A DNA stretch of 64,000 nt from Pseudomonadota bacterium (GTDB lineage Bacteria > Myxococcota_A > UBA796 > SXON01), in assembly GCA_030685065.1 (NCBI GenBank), contig JAUXQH010000022.1, positions 124,001 to 188,000 on the forward strand. Reading direction: 5' to 3'. Position 1 is the first letter of the stretch; each line of letters starts with the position of its first letter. Of the stretch, positions 26,966 through 36,849 are shown one piece after another. Both the position numbers and the translations under genes were made by a program. The notes under the pieces are model-generated. The model did no database searches. It was given only the letters and a program-made list of their open reading frames with translations, and was not told the origin of the DNA.

Positions 26966-29350
26966 GTGCTGATTTCGTTGTTGGAAGCTGGCCCGCGGCG
27001 CGCGGGGGGGAAAGGGGCGGCGCTCTGGCGGCTCGCCCAGCATGGGGTTCCCGTGCCCGCCACGTGGGTGCTGCCGCCCGAGGTGTTCCGCGACTTCTTG
27101 CGCCAGGCGGGGCTGTGGGAGCTCGCGGAGCGCGGGGACCACGCGGCGCTGCACGCCGGCATCCTGGCGGCCGAGATGCCGCTCTTCGACGGGCCAGGGT
27201 TCGACGCCATCGGTCCGCGCATGGCCGTGCGGTCGAGCGCGATGGAGGAGGACGGGAAGACCCAGTCCCACGCGGGACAATACGAGAGCGTGCTCGGGGT
27301 CGCGCGGACCGGGCTCCAGGACGCCGTGCGCCGCTGCTGGGCGAGCTACCACGGCCCGCGCGCGGTGGCCTACCGCGGCGGCAAGGTGACGCCGGGGGCC
27401 ATGGCGTTGCTGGTGCAGGAGATGGTCGACGCGCGCACCGCCGGCGTGATGTTCACCGTGAACCCGGTGACCGGGAGCTGGCGCGAGATGGCCGTCGAGG
27501 CCGTGTGGGGGCTCGGGGAGCCGCTCGTGAGCGGGCTCGTCGTGCCCGATCGTTACCTCGTGTGGCGCCCGCGCCGGACGCCCGGGCCCCTCCAGGCGGT
27601 GCTCGCGCGGACCCACCTCGAGCTCGCCACCGAGACCGTGGCGCGCCAGGATCGCCAGCTCGTGGTGCAGGGAAACGGCGTCGTGGACGGCGCGGCCGAC
27701 GCCCCGCTCGCCCGCAAGCTGCCCCGCTCGGAGCTCTACGACCTGTGCCGCCTCGGCCTGCGCGCCGAGACGGTGCTCGCGGGGCCCCAGGACGTCGAGT
27801 GGGTGCAGGATCGCGCGGGGCGCTTCTGGGTCGTGCAGTCTCGGCCGATCACGACGCACCAGGAGCTGCCGCGCGGCGGGAACACGCTCTGGACCCGGCG
27901 CTTCATCGGCGAGCGCTGGCCCGACGGCGCGACGCCGCTGGGCTGGTCGATCATCGCGCCGGTGCTCGAGCACTTCGTGTCCTACCCGGGCACGTCCGCG
28001 CGCTTTCTCGGCGGGGATCCGCCGCTCCGGCTCGTTCGCGGCCACCCGTACGTGAACGTGACCGTGTTCCGCCACCTCGCGTTCAAGCTCCCCGGCGGCC
28101 CGCCGCCCCGCTTCATGCTGGACTTCTTTCCGCCGGCCGAGGAGAGGAGCTGGGTGCGCCGCGCCGCGGCCTCGCCCGACTTCCGGGTGTACGCCTCGAT
28201 CCTCGCCGAGACCTTCCGCGAGCAGCGGTGGCGCCGCTTCCGGTGGAACCCGTTCGGGAACTGGAAGGCCTGGGACACCTTCCTCGCGGCCCTCCCCGCG
28301 CGCCTCGCCGCGCTCTCGGCCGCCGCCCCCGAGGACGCGCTCGCCGTCGGCACGCCCCTGGTGCGCGACTACGTCAAGGTGCACATCACCTCGCTCCTGT
28401 TCGCCAACATGGCCTACGAGATCGTGGGGCCCATGCTCCCCGAGGCGGCGCGCCCGGCGCTGCTCCGCGCCCCGACCGGCACGATCACCGCGCGCGTGAA
28501 CGCCGAGCTCTGGTCGCTCGGGCGCGATCCGTCGCGCCTGGAGGCCTTCCTAGGCGCGCACGGGCACCGCTCGTCCGCGAGCTGGGAGGTGTTCGCGCGG
28601 CGCTGGGCCGAGGAGCCCGACGTGGTGCTGCGGCTCGCGCGGCTCACGGCGGACGGGCCCGATCCGCGCGTGCGCCTCGCGGAGGAGGCCGAGGAGACCC
28701 GGAACGCGCTCGCCTCCCTGCGTGATCCGATGCTCCGCTACGCGGTCGGCCTCACCCAGACCTACCTGCGCCTGCGCGAGGAGCAGCGCTACCACCTCGA
28801 CCGCGTGCTGTTCGTGCTCAAGCGCAAGCTCACGACGCTCGGCGCGCGCTGGCTCGCGGACCCCGAGGACGTGCGGTTTCTCACGGTCGCGGAGCTGGAT
28901 GGCGCGCTCGGCGCGGACGTGCTGCGTCGCACCGCCGCCCGGCGCGCCGCGGAGCCGGTCGATCCGCAGCCCGCGGATTTTCTCGATGGGGACGAGGCCC
29001 TCGCCCTGGACGCGGGCGACGCGTCGCGCTTGCAGGGCCTCGGCATCTCGCCGGGGATCGTGCGGGGCCGCGTTCGGGTCATCCGCAGCCCCGCCGAGGG
29101 CGACAAGCTCCAACCGGGCGAGATCCTCGTCGCGCGCGCCACCGATCCCGGGTGGACCCCCCTGTTCGCGCGCGCGGGGGGCCTGGTGCTCGAGCTCGGG
29201 GGCATGCTCTCGCACGGCGCCGTCGTGGCGCGCGAGTACCGCCTGCCGGGGGTGGTCAACATCCCCGGCGCGACGACGCGCCTGGTGGACGGGACCGAGG
29301 TCACGCTCGACGGGCGCGGCGGCGTCGTCTGGGTGCACGCGTCGGCTTAG
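26966..29350 (+). CDS. Rifampin-phosphotransferase/PEP-synthase-like enzyme
   Basis: A 794-residue three-part enzyme. The N-terminal ATP-grasp domain has AVRSSAMEEDGKTQSHAGQYESVLGV and QEMVDARTAGVMFTVNP. A long middle part (~310-690), probably the substrate-binding helical domain, follows. The C-terminal swivelling domain (GISPGIVRGRVRVI) carries the phospho-His as His750 in GGMLSHGAVVAREYRLPG. This order is that of rifampin phosphotransferase (Rph) and related PEP-synthase-like enzymes that phosphorylate small molecules with ATP. Whether rifamycin or another compound is the substrate cannot be told. The start is GTG 26966. Confidence 0.83.
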   Translation: MLISLLEAGPRRAGGKGAALWRLAQHGVPVPATWVLPPEVFRDFLRQAGLWELAERGDHAALHAGILAAEMPLFDGPGFDAIGPRMAVRSSAMEEDGKTQSHAGQYESVLGVARTGLQDAVRRCWASYHGPRAVAYRGGKVTPGAMALLVQEMVDARTAGVMFTVNPVTGSWREMAVEAVWGLGEPLVSGLVVPDRYLVWRPRRTPGPLQAVLARTHLELATETVARQDRQLVVQGNGVVDGAADAPLARKLPRSELYDLCRLGLRAETVLAGPQDVEWVQDRAGRFWVVQSRPITTHQELPRGGNTLWTRRFIGERWPDGATPLGWSIIAPVLEHFVSYPGTSARFLGGDPPLRLVRGHPYVNVTVFRHLAFKLPGGPPPRFMLDFFPPAEERSWVRRAAASPDFRVYASILAETFREQRWRRFRWNPFGNWKAWDTFLAALPARLAALSAAAPEDALAVGTPLVRDYVKVHITSLLFANMAYEIVGPMLPEAARPALLRAPTGTITARVNAELWSLGRDPSRLEAFLGAHGHRSSASWEVFARRWAEEPDVVLRLARLTADGPDPRVRLAEEAEETRNALASLRDPMLRYAVGLTQTYLRLREEQRYHLDRVLFVLKRKLTTLGARWLADPEDVRFLTVAELDGALGADVLRRTAARRAAEPVDPQPADFLDGDEALALDAGDASRLQGLGISPGIVRGRVRVIRSPAEGDKLQPGEILVARATDPGWTPLFARAGGLVLELGGMLSHGAVVAREYRLPGVVNIPGATTRLVDGTEVTLDGRGGVVWVHASA

Positions 29351-29369
29351 GGGGGGCTCAGGAGGCGGC

Positions 29370-30383
29370 ATGCGGATCGCGGCCGTCATCGTCACGCACG
29401 CAGGCGGCCGGCTCCTCGCGGAGTGCATCGCCTCGCTGGCGGCGCAGACCCGCCCGCCCGACGAGGTGCTGGTGGTCGTGAGCCGCGACGACGTGCTGCC
29501 GGTAGAGGGCGCTCCCGCGCTCCAGCTCCGCGCGAACGTCGGGTATGCGCGCGCCGCCAACGCCGGGATCGCCGCCACGTCGGGCGAGCCGCTGCTCCTC
29601 AACGACGACACCCGTCTCGACCCGGGCTGCCTCGCGGCGCTCGCAGCGGCGTTCGAGGGCCCGTCCGAAGGGGCGTCCGTAGGGGCGTCCGCGCGCGCGG
29701 GCCCCCGAGGTGCCGGCGTCTATCAGCCGCGGATCGTCCTCGCCGACGGGAGCGGGCGCCTCGACAACCTCGGTCACGGCTTGTTTCCCGACGGCGCCGT
29801 GTGGGCGCGCGGTCGGAACGGCCCCCTCGACGCGCTCGCGGATCGATCGTCGGGCGGGCCCGGGGGCTTCTCGGGCGCGGCCGTGCTGTTCGCGCGTGCG
29901 ACGTGGGACGCCCTCGGCGGGTTCGACGCGCGGTTCGGCAGCTTCGGCGAGGACGTCGACCTGTCCTTGCGCCTCCTGCGGCGCGGCATCGCCATCACGC
30001 CGGTGCCGGACGCCGTGGTCCATCACCACCTCGGCGCCACCTGGGGCCGCGCCAGCGCCGAGAAGCTGCACGCCATCGAGCGGAACCGCGTGCGCGCGGC
30101 GGTGCGGAGCCTCCCGTTGACCGCGCTCCTGTCGATGCCCGCGTGGACCGCCGGCCGCTACGCCCTCTACGCGGCGCTCGCCGCGCGGGGGCGCGGGCCT
30201 GGAGACGGTGTCGGGAGCGAAGCGCGGCGCGCCGCGATCGCGGGGCTCGCGGCGGGGGTGCGCGACGCCCCGACGTGGTGGCAGGCGCGTCGCGAGGACC
30301 GCCGCTCCTGGACCCGGGGGGAATTCGCCACGTGGCGCGCGTTGTGGGCGGGGCGCGCGCGCTGGGAAGACGTCGGCCGCTGA
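29370..30383 (+). CDS. Family 2 glycosyltransferase (rhamnosyltransferase-like)
   Basis: A 337-residue GT2 protein. It begins with AAVIVTHAGGRLLAECIASL, has the nucleotide-binding and DXD-like region LLLNDDTRLDPGCL, and the family motif GGFSGAAVLFARATWDALGGFDARFGSFGEDVDLSLRL read in pieces around residues 165-210 (SGAAVLFAR, FGEDVDLSLRLLRRG). This subgroup transfers rhamnose or other sugars to cell-surface polysaccharide. A short Gly/Ala/Ser-rich insertion (GPSEGASVGASARAGP) breaks the catalytic domain near residue 100. ATG 29370 has GGAGGCGG upstream, 20 bases after the phosphotransferase-like gene. Confidence 0.85.
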   Translation: MRIAAVIVTHAGGRLLAECIASLAAQTRPPDEVLVVVSRDDVLPVEGAPALQLRANVGYARAANAGIAATSGEPLLLNDDTRLDPGCLAALAAAFEGPSEGASVGASARAGPRGAGVYQPRIVLADGSGRLDNLGHGLFPDGAVWARGRNGPLDALADRSSGGPGGFSGAAVLFARATWDALGGFDARFGSFGEDVDLSLRLLRRGIAITPVPDAVVHHHLGATWGRASAEKLHAIERNRVRAAVRSLPLTALLSMPAWTAGRYALYAALAARGRGPGDGVGSEARRAAIAGLAAGVRDAPTWWQARREDRRSWTRGEFATWRALWAGRARWEDVGR

Positions 30384-30765
30384 GGGGTGGGAGCGCCGGG
30401 CCGGCACGGGTCCAGTTGAGATGAAGGCGATCGGGATCTTTTTCATGCCTTCAGCGGCGATACCTTCGCATCGCGATCGGCCATGCGGCCGGCGATGCCC
30501 ACGGACAAGCGCGTCTCGGTGTACGGACGCGCGCCGGTCTCCCCCCTGCTGACACGACGAGCTCGACCGCCCCACTCCTGCACGTCGCGTCGGCGGGGTT
30601 GCCACGGCCAGCCTCGCGCGACAGGGGCAGGTGCACGACAGAGCGCCGTACCAACACAGACTTGTACCGACTCTGCGGCGTCGCGTCGAGGTGGCCGCAT
30701 GTTTGCCGGATGGAGGCCGGTTTTGTTACGTGCCCCGCCCCACCCTAGCGGAGCCTCGGTCACGA
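30384..30765. other. Intergenic region without recognisable gene
   Basis: About 380 bases between the GT2 gene and the copper-oxidase lipoprotein gene. The left part holds ATCTTTTTCATGCC after a weak GC stem and could end the upstream transcript. The right part (30720-30730, TTTTGTTACG) is AT-rich and probably promoter DNA. No frame with coding character is visible. Confidence 0.4.
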
Positions 30766-32808
30766 ATGCCGAATCGCCTCTTGTGTCTCTCCGCCGGTCT
30801 GGCTCTCCTGCTCGTGCCCCTGTCAGGATGCGAAACCGAAACCAAGCCCGTCCCTGACGCGGCGTGCGAGCCGACAACCGAGACGTGCGACGGCGTCGAC
30901 AACGATTGTGATGGCCAGTCCGACGAAGACTTCCTGGTGGGGGAGGCCTGTGACGGCACGGATGCGGACATCTTCAGGGAAGGCGTATACGCCTGCGCGA
31001 CTCCCATCGCGGCTTCGTGCACCGATCCGAACGAGGAGGAAGACGGGAGTTGGGAGGCCGCTTTCCCCTGGCCGTCCGCCGATCTTCAGACCGAGGCCGT
31101 GCACCTGATCCAGCTTCCGAACGGCTGGGTGTATTCGATGTACCATGGCTCCGACGTCGACGCGGGCGCGGGCCATCACTTCCCCAACGAGTACGATGCG
31201 GCGGCCTTGTGGAACCCGGCGACCGGCGTCACGCTTTCGGTGCCGCTGCTCGAGGCGGGGGACGGAAATCTGTTCTGCAGCGGCCACAGCCTGCTCGCGG
31301 ACGGGCGGGTGTTCTTCACGGGGGGGGATGTCACGGGGGCGAGTCCACCCGAAGGAGTGGACACCTCGTTCGCGTTCGACGGCGTTGCCGACCCGACGGG
31401 GGATGCGTACGCGCCGTGGGCGTACGTCGGCCAGATGGTCGGAGGCGTGCGTTGGTACCCCAACAACACGAGCCTCGCGGACGGCAGCGTGCTCATCACC
31501 TCCGGCGCGACGATCCTCGACCCGTACACCATCAACGACGCGGTGGAAGTCTACCTCCCGGGGGCCGACCGCTTCGAGCTGCGTGCGCCTCAACAGTTCT
31601 TCGACATGTACCCGTGGATGTTTCTGCTCCCGGACGGGCGGGTGCTCTCGAGCGGGCAGGAGGCCCAGGCGAGGGTCTGGAACCCCGCCACGGACGCGTG
31701 GACTCCCGTGGCCGCGGAGCGCCCCGACAAGCGTGTATACGGTACGTCCGCCATGCTCCTCCTCGACGGAGGCGACGTGAACTCCGCTTCGGACGTGCTG
31801 ATCCTGGGCGGATGCACGGGGCGCCGGTCCGCGCGCTGTTGCCTCGACGAGCTGGTGACAGAGAACTTCGGCGACTGTGAAGTTCCCGATCCCGAGGAGG
31901 GTTCGGAGAGTTGGGAGTGCGTCGCCACGGCGGAGCTGCTCACCGGGCTCGAAGGCGACGCCCCCGCCTGGCTCCCCGTGGGTGACATGGCTGACGAGCG
32001 GGGGCACGGCATCGCCACGCTGCTGCCCGACGGCACCATCATCGTCACCGGTGGTGAGCGCAACGATTGTACGCCCGCGCCGCAACCCGAAATCTACCAC
32101 CCGGACACCCGGGCGTTCACCCTCGCGGCGCCGTACCCGGAGGACTCGGTCACCGGTACGTTGTGGCCGTTCTACCGGGGCGACTACCACACGAGCGCGC
32201 TCCTTCTGCCAGATGGTCGGGTGCTCGTGTCCGGGGGCGACACCGACGCGCTGGATGCAAACGGGCCCACCGCCTGGATCTACGGCCCTCCCTACCTCGA
32301 CCTCCCGTGCTGTCCGCAGCCGGAGATCGTCTCGGCTCCGTCCGAGCTCCGCTACGGCGAGCCCTTTTCGCTCGAGGTGAACTCGGGTGAGATCGACCAT
32401 CTCGTGCTGTTGCGACCCGGATCGATGACCCACGACTTCGCGATGGACCAACGCGGCGTTCGGCTCGATGTCGACTCTGTCACCGAGGAGGGCGGCACGT
32501 GGCAGGTATCCGCCGACGCGCCCGTCGCACCGGAGCTCGCCCCGCCCGGGCATTACATGCTGTTCGCGATCTCGGTGGATGGGGTGCCCTCGGTGGCGGA
32601 GTTCGTCCGAATCCTGCCAGGAGACTGCTCGGAGCGGGCGTGTGACGATCCTCCCGACCCCCACTGTTCCGACGCGACCACGCTGCGGACGTTCGACGTG
32701 GGAGGGAGCTGTTTCGAGGGGTCGTGCCAATACATCTCCAGCTTGGAGACGTGCATCGGTCCCGATGGCGCCGCGGCCGCGTGTGACGCGGGCGCGTGCA
32801 CGTTGTAG
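30766..32808 (+). CDS. Galactose-oxidase-like radical copper oxidase lipoprotein with MopE-type motif
   Basis: A 680-residue exported lipoprotein (lipobox VPLSGC, Cys22). A MopE-like motif (ETCDGVDNDCDGQSDEDF) follows the anchor. The rest is a kelch-type seven-blade propeller plus a C-terminal Ig-like domain, as in galactose oxidase and GlxA. All five copper-site residues can be placed: Cys171 (NLFCSGHSL) and Tyr231 (RWYPNNTSL) for the thioether cofactor, Tyr474 and His475 (GDYHTSALLLPDGRV), and His556 (PGSMTHDFAMDQR). Such enzymes oxidise primary alcohols or sugars to aldehydes with O2. Two Cys-rich patches (RCCLDE, LPCCPQ and a C-terminal Cys cluster) are extra. The start is ATG 30766 at the signal peptide. 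Confidence 0.85.
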   Translation: MPNRLLCLSAGLALLLVPLSGCETETKPVPDAACEPTTETCDGVDNDCDGQSDEDFLVGEACDGTDADIFREGVYACATPIAASCTDPNEEEDGSWEAAFPWPSADLQTEAVHLIQLPNGWVYSMYHGSDVDAGAGHHFPNEYDAAALWNPATGVTLSVPLLEAGDGNLFCSGHSLLADGRVFFTGGDVTGASPPEGVDTSFAFDGVADPTGDAYAPWAYVGQMVGGVRWYPNNTSLADGSVLITSGATILDPYTINDAVEVYLPGADRFELRAPQQFFDMYPWMFLLPDGRVLSSGQEAQARVWNPATDAWTPVAAERPDKRVYGTSAMLLLDGGDVNSASDVLILGGCTGRRSARCCLDELVTENFGDCEVPDPEEGSESWECVATAELLTGLEGDAPAWLPVGDMADERGHGIATLLPDGTIIVTGGERNDCTPAPQPEIYHPDTRAFTLAAPYPEDSVTGTLWPFYRGDYHTSALLLPDGRVLVSGGDTDALDANGPTAWIYGPPYLDLPCCPQPEIVSAPSELRYGEPFSLEVNSGEIDHLVLLRPGSMTHDFAMDQRGVRLDVDSVTEEGGTWQVSADAPVAPELAPPGHYMLFAISVDGVPSVAEFVRILPGDCSERACDDPPDPHCSDATTLRTFDVGGSCFEGSCQYISSLETCIGPDGAAAACDAGACTL

Positions 32809-32844
32809 GGCAACCGTCGCGTGCGACACGGGGGTGCGCGACCG

Positions 32845-34497
32845 CTACGGGTCGCTCTCGTCGATCGTCCGTAGCACCACGCCGCCCGCGTCGAGCACGC
32901 GCACCCTGCGGCCCTCGGCCACGGCGAGGCGCGCGCCGTTGGGGGAGAAGGCGGCGGCGGAGTGGGGGCGCCGCAGGGCCCAGCGCAGGACGGCGCCCGC
33001 CTCGTCGATCTCGCCCACCGCGCCGCCCGGCAGGAGGATCCGCCAGCGCCGGCCGCCGAGGTGGACGACTGCGGGGGGGCCCCCGCGCCCCTCGGCGAGC
33101 TGCACGACGCGCCGCCCGCCTTCGATGCGCGCGCAGTCCTCGGTGAACGCGCCGATGTCGAGCAGCGCGAGCCCGGTCGCCCCGTCGATCAGGGGCCCCG
33201 TGTCGTCCGCGAGGACCAGCATCGCGTCGAGCGCCGGTGTGTACGCGCCGAAGGCGGGGCGGTCGCTCGCGATGTGGAGGTCGGCCGCGCGCCCGGTGTC
33301 CACTTCCTCGGCCCAGCCGTCCTCCGGTTGGTCCTGGCCGAAGCGGATCCGCGGGGCTCCGGGCAGGGCGGTGAGCCAGCGCCCGGCATCCAGATCGAGG
33401 GCGGCGTACCCCTGGGCCAGCATGGGCGCGAGGCCCGCGGCCTCGTCGCGCCCCTCCGCGTGGTCGAGGGGCCACGGGTCGAGGCCGTCGAAGACCGCGA
33501 CGTTCCCCACGACGCCGAGGAGGTGGCACGGGCCAGCGGGGATCCGGCGGCTCCGGCCGGTGTGGAGCGACGTGACGCGCAGGCCCGCCCGGCCGGTCGA
33601 GAGGAGGGACTCCCCCCAGAACGCGAGGCCGTCGATGTGGGTGGCGTGGCGGTCCCGCGCCCGATCCGGGGGGCGCCGGCCCGTGAGGACGGGCGGGGAG
33701 ACCTCGGCGTCCCCCGTCCAGAGGCGCGGGAGCGCGGGCGCACGGCGGGCGGCGAACAGCGCGGCCAGGGCGTCGGCGGCGGACTCCGCGGTCATGGCCA
33801 GGATGACCGGGGGCGCCTGGAGCTCGTCCAGGCGGTCGAGGCGGCCGCAGATGCCTACGAGGCGGGCGACAGCGAGCTCCTCCGCGTTGGGGGTCGGCAG
33901 CAATCCGCGCGGGAGGGCCGGGCCGACGCGCCCTGTCGGCGGCGAGACCGGGATGTGGTGCACGCGCAGCGAGGTGGCGACGCGCTCCTCGAGGGCGTCG
34001 AGCGGCAGGGGGATGGCCGGCGGCGCCTCGATGGCATCCTCGTCGAGGTCGTCCTCGTCTTCGAGGAGCTCCTCCAGGGAGCCGGCCTCGTCGTGCTCCT
34101 CGTCGTACGGCGTCTCCGGCCACGCCAGCGGGCGCGGCCCCAGCCCCAGCTCCTCGACGGCCCGAGCGAGGAGGGTTGGGTGGGCCACTCCCACGCGGCA
34201 GGCGACGTGGCCCCAACGGGTGGCGCGCACGGCCGGGTCACCCACCTCGACGCCGCACCGGTCACAGCGCTCGCCGCGGTGCTCGGGCCCGACGAGCCGC
34301 CCGCACATGCAGCGATCGGCGTGTAGAGGGCCGAACAGCCGCTCGCAGTGCGGACCGTCGCGGTCGGCCCGCCACTGATTGCCGCGGAGGCGCAGGCCCC
34401 CGCCATGTCTCACCCGCCCGGTCTGCGCGAGGGCCTGCTCCAATTCGGGGAGCTCGGCGGCGTCGAGGTCGGGGGCGAAGAAGCGGCCGAGGTCCAC
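32845..34497 (-). CDS. RNA polymerase beta-prime zinc-domain/beta-propeller fusion protein
   Basis: A 550-residue protein. Residues ~40-110 closely follow the N-terminal zinc-binding region of the RNA polymerase beta-prime subunit: DGPHCERLFGPLHADRCMCG, then EHRGERCDRCGVEV and RWGHVACRVGVAHP. The zinc ligands are Cys63, Cys65, Cys78 and Cys81, with the same spacing as in E. coli RpoC (70, 72, 85, 88). An acidic linker follows (residues ~130-160, many Asp/Glu), then a beta-propeller-like C-terminal region with WD-type turns such as SLLSTGRAGLRVTSLHTG and HSAAAFSPNGARLAVAEG. None of the catalytic parts of beta-prime are present. It might mimic the polymerase zinc domain in RNA exit-channel contacts; this is inference. 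The start at 34497 follows the lipoprotein gene by 57 bases. Confidence 0.75.
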   Translation of the reverse strand: MDLGRFFAPDLDAAELPELEQALAQTGRVRHGGGLRLRGNQWRADRDGPHCERLFGPLHADRCMCGRLVGPEHRGERCDRCGVEVGDPAVRATRWGHVACRVGVAHPTLLARAVEELGLGPRPLAWPETPYDEEHDEAGSLEELLEDEDDLDEDAIEAPPAIPLPLDALEERVATSLRVHHIPVSPPTGRVGPALPRGLLPTPNAEELAVARLVGICGRLDRLDELQAPPVILAMTAESAADALAALFAARRAPALPRLWTGDAEVSPPVLTGRRPPDRARDRHATHIDGLAFWGESLLSTGRAGLRVTSLHTGRSRRIPAGPCHLLGVVGNVAVFDGLDPWPLDHAEGRDEAAGLAPMLAQGYAALDLDAGRWLTALPGAPRIRFGQDQPEDGWAEEVDTGRAADLHIASDRPAFGAYTPALDAMLVLADDTGPLIDGATGLALLDIGAFTEDCARIEGGRRVVQLAEGRGGPPAVVHLGGRRWRILLPGGAVGEIDEAGAVLRWALRRPHSAAAFSPNGARLAVAEGRRVRVLDAGGVVLRTIDESDP

Positions 34498-34554
34498 GAG
34501 GGCTCCTGGAGGGGGCGCGGTAACCCTCCAGCGGTAGATGTTTGTCTGGGGGGC

Positions 34555-35379
<825 letters not shown>

Positions 35380-35396
35380 TTACCGACTGTAGCATC

Positions 35397-35528
35397 TTGA
35401 CCAGCGCCGAGGCCTTCCTCACTGCGCTCGGGGACGGGCCGCACCGCCTCGTGGTGTACGAGCGGGAGGAGCACCAACTCTCGTTCCACCGCGATGCCTG
35501 GGTGGACGAGGTCGGCAGCGCGCCACGA
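35397..35528 (+). pseudogene. Possible truncated gene start
   Basis: Starting at TTG 35397, the plus strand reads MTSAEAFLTALGDGPHRLVV followed by YEREEHQLSFHRDAWVDEVG. This has the look of the first ~40 residues of a soluble protein, but the frame then enters the antisense of the neighbouring hydrolase gene and loses coding character. It may be the remnant of a gene cut by rearrangement. Evidence is composition and residue pattern only. Confidence 0.25.
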
Positions 35529-35529
35529 A

Positions 35530-36621
35530 TCAGCGCACCTCGACCAGGAGCTCCGCCCGGGTGTCCGGCGCGGCCAGCCAGGCCTCGGCGTCGGCGTCAC
35601 CCTCGAGCGTAGCGGCGAAGAAGGCTGCGGCGAGCGCGGCGGCGGTGGCGCGGCCGTCGTCAGCCGGGACGTAGCTGAACTCGGCGCCGCCCTCCTCGCG
35701 GGTGTCCTGGCCGCACCCGGGCATGAAGCCCTCGAGCACGCCGCACAGGTCGGACACGGACCAATGCCCGCCGTCCGGCAGACGCGCGAGCCAGGCGGGA
35801 CCACCCAGCTCGGCGTGGTTGGCCTCGATGAGCAGGTTGCCGGCGGCGCCGATGCTGTGATCCTCCTCGAGCAGCAACAGCAGCACCGGCTCAGTCACCG
35901 ATGCCGCGTCCACGCCGGTGATGAGGGGGTTGTCGATGGGCGCGCCCATCGCCATCGCGGCCTTCACCCGGTCGTCCGTGGCGAGCACGCGGCCGGCCGT
36001 GACGGCCCCGAAGCTGTGGCCGAGCACGCCGACCCGCGAGGGATCGATCGGCGGGGTCTCGAGATCGCCCGCGAGCGCCATGTCGATGGCGGCGGACACG
36101 TCGCGCGCGCGCCCAGCGAGCGTCTCCTCGTCGAGGCTCCCCCCGTCGCCCGCGAGCAAGTCGAAGAGCGTGTTGCCCTCGTGATCCGGCGCGACCACCA
36201 CGACGCCGTGCGTCGCGAGATGGGCCGCGATCGTGGCGCCCGAGAGCCCGAGGCAGGTGTGGCAGTGCGAGAACGCGACCAGCGGCGCGGCCCCGATGTC
36301 GGCGGCAGGCGGAGCCGTCGTGACCACGGTGCGCGCGGTGGGGCAGCCCGGCGGCGCCGCGGCGAGGAGGCCGGCGAGGGTGGCACCATCCACCTCGTCG
36401 ACGACGAGCGCATCGAGCGAGGCCTCCAGCGAGTCGTCGCCCTCGGTGCGCGCGGCGGGGTACCACACCCGCGCGGGCACCGGCGCGTCGCGACCCTCCA
36501 CCGCCAGCGAGAAAGGCGCGGTGCCGGCGCTCCACGGGCCCGGGGCGGCCCAGTCGACGGGGGCGGCGGAGTCATCGGCGCGGGGCGGCGGGGTGCACGC
36601 GAGGGTGGCGAGGAGCAGCAT
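35530..36621 (-). CDS. Alpha/beta-hydrolase lipoprotein (dienelactone-hydrolase/PAF-acetylhydrolase-like)
   Basis: A 363-residue lipoprotein with lipobox LATLAC. The nucleophile elbow GHSFGAVTAG (near residue 200) and the oxyanion stretch VAFSHCHTCLG are those of alpha/beta hydrolases related to chlorophyllase and PAF acetylhydrolase, which cleave esters. The C-terminal His is likely in LPDGGHWSVSDLCG. FSHCHTC may form a disulfide. It sits alone on the minus strand; the gene context gives no substrate. Confidence 0.82.
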   Translation of the reverse strand: MLLLATLACTPPPRADDSAAPVDWAAPGPWSAGTAPFSLAVEGRDAPVPARVWYPAARTEGDDSLEASLDALVVDEVDGATLAGLLAAAPPGCPTARTVVTTAPPAADIGAAPLVAFSHCHTCLGLSGATIAAHLATHGVVVVAPDHEGNTLFDLLAGDGGSLDEETLAGRARDVSAAIDMALAGDLETPPIDPSRVGVLGHSFGAVTAGRVLATDDRVKAAMAMGAPIDNPLITGVDAASVTEPVLLLLLEEDHSIGAAGNLLIEANHAELGGPAWLARLPDGGHWSVSDLCGVLEGFMPGCGQDTREEGGAEFSYVPADDGRATAAALAAAFFAATLEGDADAEAWLAAPDTRAELLVEVR

Positions 36622-36757
36622 GCGAGATCGTAGCTCGTGGCGGGTGGGCCTCGCCCTCGGCGGTGGGGCGCAGCTGTACTGGCCCTCCTTCTCCGACGTG
36701 GGCTATCGCGTGGCGCCCCTCACCGGTGCACCTCGCCCGGACACGACCTGGTTGTGA
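36620..36757 (+). CDS. Possible 45-residue small protein
   Basis: ATG 36620 has GAGGAG nine bases upstream and opens a 45-residue frame with WRVGLALGGGAQLYWPSF and DVGYRVAPLTGAP. The beta-strand alternation resembles a fragment of an outer-membrane barrel. It overlaps the 5' end of the minus-strand hydrolase by two bases. It could equally be a gene remnant or chance. Confidence 0.25.
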   Translation: MRDRSSWRVGLALGGGAQLYWPSFSDVGYRVAPLTGAPRPDTTWL

Positions 36758-36849
36758 GCGCGGGAGGCCGACTGTCGCCTCACTGTCATCTGGGGGCCGC
36801 CTACGCCCTCGCGGCGACACATCCGGTAGCCTGCGATCGGAGGCTCCCC

